From JAGXLC01 sp964461045 (GTDB lineage Bacteria > Bacteroidota > Bacteroidia > Bacteroidales > UBA12077): a DNA stretch of 7,127 nucleotides. The translations under genes and the position numbers were made by a program. The notes beneath the pieces were generated by a model. It saw nothing but the letters and a program-made list of their open reading frames with translations. It ran no database searches and had not been told where the DNA came from. The stretch spans positions 1-7,127 of the forward strand of contig CAYWSJ010000132.1 in assembly GCA_964461045.1 (NCBI GenBank). The letters run 5' to 3'. Positions 6,053 through 7,127 of this stretch are shown in pieces. Position 1 is the first letter of the stretch. Each line of letters begins with the position of its first letter.

Positions 6053-6403
6053 ATGTCTGGGATTGAAATTAAAGGGGAAAAATATGGCGAAAAATCGGAT
6101 ATTGCCGAAGGAATAAAACAATTTATAGAACCAGAAGATATAAAATTTAAAGGGATCTTAAGTGAACGTGAAAGTATTCAGTTTTCAATTCTGGATTTAT
6201 ATCTGTCTCAAATAAAAGATATTCTCGGTGATGGGGAATTCGTAAAAGAAATAAAAAATATGGCGAAAAATATAGAAAAACGTAAATTGTCTATCAATGG
6301 TCGTGGGCGAGGCGACGCTGTTAAAATATTCACTAAAGAAATGAAAAATGAGATAGAAAAACACGAAATGTTTAAGAAGATGGTTGAGCATGAAAATAAG
6401 TGA
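6053..6403 (+). CDS. Soluble helical protein of unknown function (116 aa)
   Basis: No membrane segment. Acidic N-terminal third (1-40), then predicted helices about 37-60 and 62-78, a short conserved-looking link SINGRGRGDAV (80-90), and a final charged helix (91-116). The Gly-Arg link between helices looks like a functional turn, possibly for nucleic-acid or partner binding. It starts directly after the previous TAG, with GGGATTGAT upstream, and overlaps the ATPase start by 14 bases. The tight coupling suggests it works with the ATPase. I do not recognise the family. Confidence 0.82.
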   Translation: MSGIEIKGEKYGEKSDIAEGIKQFIEPEDIKFKGILSERESIQFSILDLYLSQIKDILGDGEFVKEIKNMAKNIEKRKLSINGRGRGDAVKIFTKEMKNEIEKHEMFKKMVEHENK

Positions 6404-7043
6404 TAAAAATGTCATAAATCCGTATGATATCCTCGGATTTTATGATTTTATCGAATATATAAAAACTCACGATTACGATCTAAAAATATTGATCGTTGCC
6501 TCAGACAGTTGGTCGGGGACAGGAAAAACGACTCTGGGCTTACATCTATGTGAAATGTTAGATGAAACTTTCGACCCCGATCGGATCGTATATAACGCAA
6601 AAGACTATATAAGCCGTTATAATATGCAAGAGGATAATACGGCTATCTTGTGGGAAGAAATGGGCAGAGACGCTGATAATAGGCGTTCTATGTCTAAAGG
6701 AAATCTAAATATATCGCATTTATGGCAGTATATGCGATTTAGAAATTTATATACGGTCGCTACTGTCCCATCTCGTCGAGTTATAGATGTTCGTTTGATA
6801 GAATTATCAACTGTGATTATATATGTAAACGGTCGAGGAATAGCAACTCCATATAAATCACGAGTTAAAGACTTACATGACAGTTTATATCCCGAACGGT
6901 TTCGTTTCAGCGACGGATCAAAACAAAAAATATTTTTCGGTGATAAATCGGGCGAAGAAAATTATGAGATCGCTAAAGACTTTAAGGAATTTTATACGAA
7001 TAGATGGAGTATTGAAAGTCTTAAGGATATGGAGGAAAAATAA
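6390..7043 (+). CDS. P-loop ATPase, possible packaging or assembly motor (217 aa)
   Basis: Numbered from ATG 6390. Strand KILIVAS (32-38) leads into the Walker A loop SWSGTGKTT (40-48; K46, T47), then a helix. Walker B is TAILWEEMGRD (84-94), with Glu89/Glu90 after a hydrophobic strand. A later strand LYTVATVPS (120-128) followed by RRVIDVRLIEL resembles the sensor strand and arginine-containing segment of the FtsK/HerA/Zot-like group. About 217 aa is short, a bare ATPase core with no membrane helix. Archaeal membrane-type viruses often carry one such ATPase, thought to act in packaging or morphogenesis. Oddities: the first Gly of the usual GxxxxGK[ST] is Ser, and Walker B has Trp where Asp is usual. 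A TTG at 6384 is an alternative start. The start region overlaps the upstream gene. Confidence 0.9.
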   Translation: MKISDKNVINPYDILGFYDFIEYIKTHDYDLKILIVASDSWSGTGKTTLGLHLCEMLDETFDPDRIVYNAKDYISRYNMQEDNTAILWEEMGRDADNRRSMSKGNLNISHLWQYMRFRNLYTVATVPSRRVIDVRLIELSTVIIYVNGRGIATPYKSRVKDLHDSLYPERFRFSDGSKQKIFFGDKSGEENYEIAKDFKEFYTNRWSIESLKDMEEK

Positions 7044-7046
7044 AAA

Positions 7047-7089
7047 GGAGGTTTAATCCGTTTTTAAAACGAAACCTTCGAGTTTTTTT
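7047..7089 (+). terminator. Strong nested hairpin and T7 tract after the ATPase
   Basis: Outer stem GGAGGTTT (7047-7054) pairs with AAACCTTC (7072-7079), including one G-T pair. Inner stem CGTTT (7059-7063) pairs with AAACG (7067-7071) around TTA. The right arms are contiguous and the left has a 4-base bulge. GAG and seven Ts (7083-7089) follow. It begins 4 bases after the ATPase stop, so it would end the plus-strand operon. The AAGGAGG in its left arm looks like a ribosome-binding site, but no start codon follows at a suitable distance. Confidence 0.65.
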
Positions 7090-7127
7090 GGCGGTCTGAC
7101 GTTTAAACCTATTAACGCTGACGGAAA
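7053..7127 (-). CDS. C-terminus of a convergent gene (partial)
   Basis: On the minus strand the last 75 bases are open from the window edge to a TAA at 7053-7055, coding for 24 residues, including GLNVRPPKKLEGFVLKTD at the end. The codons are those used by the plus-strand genes (CTC GAA, TTA, ACG, GAT), and the peptide has the look of a real C-terminus. The stop is 9 bases beyond the ATPase stop, so the two genes would converge, and the terminator hairpin overlaps this C-terminus. A chance open frame of this length is possible in about one in six random cases at this composition. Confidence 0.45.
   Translation of the reverse strand, partial: FPSALIGLNVRPPKKLEGFVLKTD

Noticed and set aside
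7044..7060. AAGGAGG as ribosome-binding site of a further plus-strand gene
   Set aside because: No ATG, GTG or TTG follows at 5-12 bases in an open frame; the bases form the left arm of the terminator hairpin.
1..7127. phi29-like bacterial phage
   Set aside because: The polymerase motifs would allow it, but there is no portal, collar, tail, large capsid or terminase-like gene, and the small membrane proteins plus spike fit archaeal membrane-type viruses better. Not fully excluded.
1..7127. tRNA, rRNA, CRISPR array or terminal inverted repeat
   Set aside because: I looked for cloverleaf-like arms, regularly spaced repeats and complementary window ends and saw none; the genome ends are probably outside the window.

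Overview
This AT-rich window reads as the replication and virion module of an undescribed virus, most likely of an archaeon. It could also be an integrated provirus or a virus-like plasmid. The anchor is a complete 615-aa protein-primed family B DNA polymerase (449-2296), which points to a linear element with terminal proteins. It is followed by a run of very small membrane proteins, one with the form of a spindle-shaped-virus major capsid protein. Then come a secreted, multi-domain, sequon-rich adhesin with C-terminal membrane helices, three small accessory genes and a P-loop ATPase. I see no tail, terminase, portal, integrase, tRNA or CRISPR genes. The host assignment rests on gene content, not on any host marker. 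A bacterial host is not excluded, because strong Shine-Dalgarno sites and hairpin-plus-T-tract terminators are present.

Layout. Positions 9-449 hold a basic 146-aa protein of unknown function, a weak candidate terminal protein. The polymerase is at 449-2296. A 66-aa two-helix protein at 2293-2493 is followed at 2522-2737 by the candidate capsid protein, whose base composition (about 47% GC) is far from its neighbours (about 24% in the 66-aa gene). Positions 2798-3847 carry small membrane proteins, interrupted by a 100-N assembly gap at 2889-2988. Positions 3828-5506 are one adhesin gene broken by a second 100-N gap at 4535-4634. Positions 5503-6403 carry a zinc-finger-like protein, a tail-anchored protein and a soluble helical protein. 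The ATPase occupies 6390-7043. A large hairpin with a seven-T tract follows, and the last 75 bases probably hold the C-terminus of a convergent gene on the minus strand.

How the genes fit together. All recognised genes from 9 to 7043 lie on the plus strand, and most are joined by ATGA, TAGTG or adjacent stop/start junctions or by overlaps. This implies coupled translation of long transcripts. The candidate capsid gene is the exception: it has small spacers on both sides, a TATA-like element, a matching pair of short palindromes, and a hairpin after its stop. That pattern suits separate high-level expression. The polymerase would replicate the genome, the small hydrophobic proteins would build a membrane-like virion, the adhesin would contact the host surface, and the ATPase may serve packaging or morphogenesis. 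The order polymerase, small membrane proteins, large spike, small ORFs, ATPase fits two known archaeal plans: spindle-shaped viruses with protein-primed polymerases (His1 and Nitrosopumilus spindle-shaped virus types) and pleolipoviruses (His2 type). The capsid candidate favours the first. No protein could be assigned to a known species by eye.

The window also has no GTAC at all in about 6.9 kb of real sequence, while GATC, with the same base composition, occurs about 42 times. This suggests selection against a host restriction site. Both N runs are exactly 100 long, so they are probably scaffold gaps of unknown true length.
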